6,616 nt of DNA from contig PEYH01000011.1 in assembly GCA_002774465.1 (NCBI GenBank), forward strand, positions 1 to 6,616, read 5' to 3'. The translations under genes and the position numbers were made by a program. Source of the stretch: Parcubacteria group bacterium CG08_land_8_20_14_0_20_43_9 (GTDB lineage Bacteria > Patescibacteriota > Minisyncoccia > Minisyncoccales > PEYH01). Below, one piece after another: positions 5,644 through 6,616 of this stretch (position 1 is the stretch's first letter; each line of letters opens with the position of its first letter). The notes below the pieces were generated by a model. It was given only the letters and a program-made list of their open reading frames with translations. It made no database searches and was not told where the DNA came from.

Positions 5644-5958
5644 TTATGCTTCCGGAATTTCTTTGATTTCTACCAAAGTATAGGGCTGGCGATGGCCCTT
5701 TTTAAGTTTGTATCTCTTCTTCGCTTTATACTTAAAAGCAATAACTTTCTTGCTTTTTTTGTTTTCCAAGACCTTGGCTATGACCTTGGTGCCTTTGACT
5801 GTCGGCGAACCGATACTTAATCTTTTGTTCCGTTCCAATAATAAAACCTCATCAAAACTGACTTCTTCGCCTTCTTTTTTGCCCAACTTTTCCACTTTGA
5901 TTTTATCTCCGGGCTTAACAAGATATTGTTTCCCGCCTGTTTTTATCACTGCCAACAT
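5644..5958 (-). CDS. rplU: 50S ribosomal protein L21
   Basis: L21 is a structural protein of the large ribosomal subunit that binds 23S rRNA. The 104-residue product has the usual length. It begins MLAVIKTGGKQYLVKPGD, the conserved L21 N-terminus, and carries the basic signature KYKAKKRYKLKKGHRQPYT (77-95). ATG at 5958 is the natural start; its upstream sequence is AT-rich with no Shine-Dalgarno. It lies 45 bp downstream of rmuC on the same strand. In many bacteria rplU is followed by rpmA (L27), but here its stop codon touches the dnaB stop on the other strand, so rpmA does not follow. No terminator fits between the two genes. Confidence 0.98.
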   Translation of the reverse strand: MLAVIKTGGKQYLVKPGDKIKVEKLGKKEGEEVSFDEVLLLERNKRLSIGSPTVKGTKVIAKVLENKKSKKVIAFKYKAKKRYKLKKGHRQPYTLVEIKEIPEA

Positions 5959-5972
5959 ATTATTTAAACAGC

Positions 5973-6007
5973 TGATTGTTAATTATTAATTACTAATCAT
6001 TAATCAC
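5973..6007. repeat. AT-rich rmuC-rplU spacer sharing words with the dnaX spacer
   Basis: The plus strand holds TGATTGTTA (5973-5981), ACTAATCA (5992-5999) and ATTAATCAC (5999-6007), the last overlapping the rmuC stop codon. All three occur, in reverse order, in and beside the spacer upstream of dnaX (506-570). They may be promoter-like AT words, degenerate repeats, or composition. Confidence 0.3.
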
Positions 6008-6616
6008 TCGCCCGCCTCGGACGAGTTAGCATTATCTCCTGAACGAAGCTGCTTTTCGTCCGGAGAACTTTCCAGCAACCGCTCTACCCTGTCGTCAAAC
6101 CGAGATAATAATTTATCAGAGTTTTCATAAGAAGACAAGGCGTTTTTCAAATGATTGCCCAGTTTCCTGAATACGTCCATTATTTTCTTCGCATCCTGCT
6201 GCACTCTTGCCAATCTTTTTAATATATCCCGGGTTTTTCTGCCTATCTGGACATCTTTGTACCAATGAACCACCGCAGACAAGGTCAGTAAGATATTATT
6301 CGGCGAAGCCAATATTATCCTTTTAGAGCGGGCAAATTTAACCAAATCCTCGTCCTGCATCATGGTAATTTCGTAATAGACCGCTTCAGCCGGGATATAC
6401 ATAATCGCCTGGTCGGTTGTGCCTTCGGAGGGCAAAATATATTCTGAAGAAATTTCCTGAATTCTTGCCTTAGTGTCTTCAATAAACTTCTTGCGGAACA
6501 GCTTCTTTTCCTCTTCATTTTCCGCCTCAACCATCTTTTTGTAATTGTCGTAGGAAAACTTTGCGTCTATGGGCAAAATCTTGTTATTGGGCAATTTTAG
6601 GGCAACATCCACTTGC
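6004..6616 (-). CDS. rmuC: RmuC-family DNA recombination protein, C-terminal part (5' end beyond the window)
   Basis: RmuC proteins limit certain DNA rearrangements, such as inversions at short inverted repeats, and carry a predicted endonuclease-like core; the biochemistry is poorly defined. About 203 C-terminal residues are visible. The diagnostic stretch near the right edge is VDVALKLPNNKILPIDAKFS, matching the family's LPxxKxxPIDAKF core. AIMYIPAEAVYYEI, RIILASPNNILLTL and a long helical stretch follow (VHWYKDVQIGRKTRDILKRL, then VRKLGNHL-like heptads around DVFRKLGNHLKNALSSYENS). The tail after about residue 180 is acidic and polar. The frame runs through GTG at 6612 to the window edge (a Gln codon precedes it), so that GTG is not the start. 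The usual N-terminal membrane anchor and coiled coil would lie outside. Confidence 0.92.
   Translation of the reverse strand, partial: QVDVALKLPNNKILPIDAKFSYDNYKKMVEAENEEEKKLFRKKFIEDTKARIQEISSEYILPSEGTTDQAIMYIPAEAVYYEITMMQDEDLVKFARSKRIILASPNNILLTLSAVVHWYKDVQIGRKTRDILKRLARVQQDAKKIMDVFRKLGNHLKNALSSYENSDKLLSRFDDRVERLLESSPDEKQLRSGDNANSSEAGE

Noticed and set aside
6610..6612. GTG as the start of rmuC
   Set aside because: The frame continues upstream to the window edge, and the RmuC core motif begins only a few residues later, so the N-terminal half must lie outside.
1..6616. CRISPR array, tRNA or rRNA gene, insertion sequence, phage or defence genes
   Set aside because: No spaced direct repeats, cloverleaf-like sequence, transposase frame or terminal inverted repeats were seen; all long frames are explained by the listed genes.

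Overview
The window reads as a piece of bacterial chromosome with standard stop-codon use: TGA ends dnaB and rmuC, and no in-frame TGA has to be read through. By eye the GC content is moderate, about 40-45% (not counted). Lysine-rich proteins, compact gene packing, weak or absent Shine-Dalgarno sequences, a small GtrA-type membrane protein and a DnaB intein would all suit a Patescibacteria/CPR (Parcubacteria-like) genome. That placement is an inference from style. No marker here fixes the taxonomy.

Layout, left to right. Minus strand 1-503 is the N-terminal part of dnaX (DNA polymerase III gamma/tau), cut by the window edge. Upstream of it, at 568-1197 on the same strand, is a six-helix GtrA-family membrane protein. 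A 268-bp divergent intergenic region (1198-1465) follows. It holds a strong GC hairpin, a sigma70-like promoter on each strand and a possible second minus-strand promoter. On the plus strand come cysS (cysteinyl-tRNA synthetase, 1466-2866), a Rho-independent terminator, a perfect DnaA-box match and a candidate dnaB promoter. Then comes dnaB (2956-5643), interrupted in frame by a 427-residue intein (4135-5415). dnaB ends tail to tail with rplU (ribosomal protein L21, minus strand, 5644-5958), with no base between the stop codons. Upstream of rplU on the minus strand is the C-terminal part of rmuC (6004 to beyond 6616).

Most genes are core information-processing functions: replication (dnaX, dnaB), translation (cysS, rplU) and DNA recombination/maintenance (rmuC). 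The outstanding element is the DnaB intein. It has complete splicing blocks, two LAGLIDADG endonuclease motifs with their acidic residues, and an extra helix-turn-helix-like segment. It sits between RESG and SIEQ of the helicase core, so functional replicative helicase should depend on protein splicing. The intein type is known. The less explained part is the divergent gtrA/cysS region, where a promoter, short leader, hairpin and second promoter are stacked, with a 31-codon reading frame whose stop overlaps the gtrA start.
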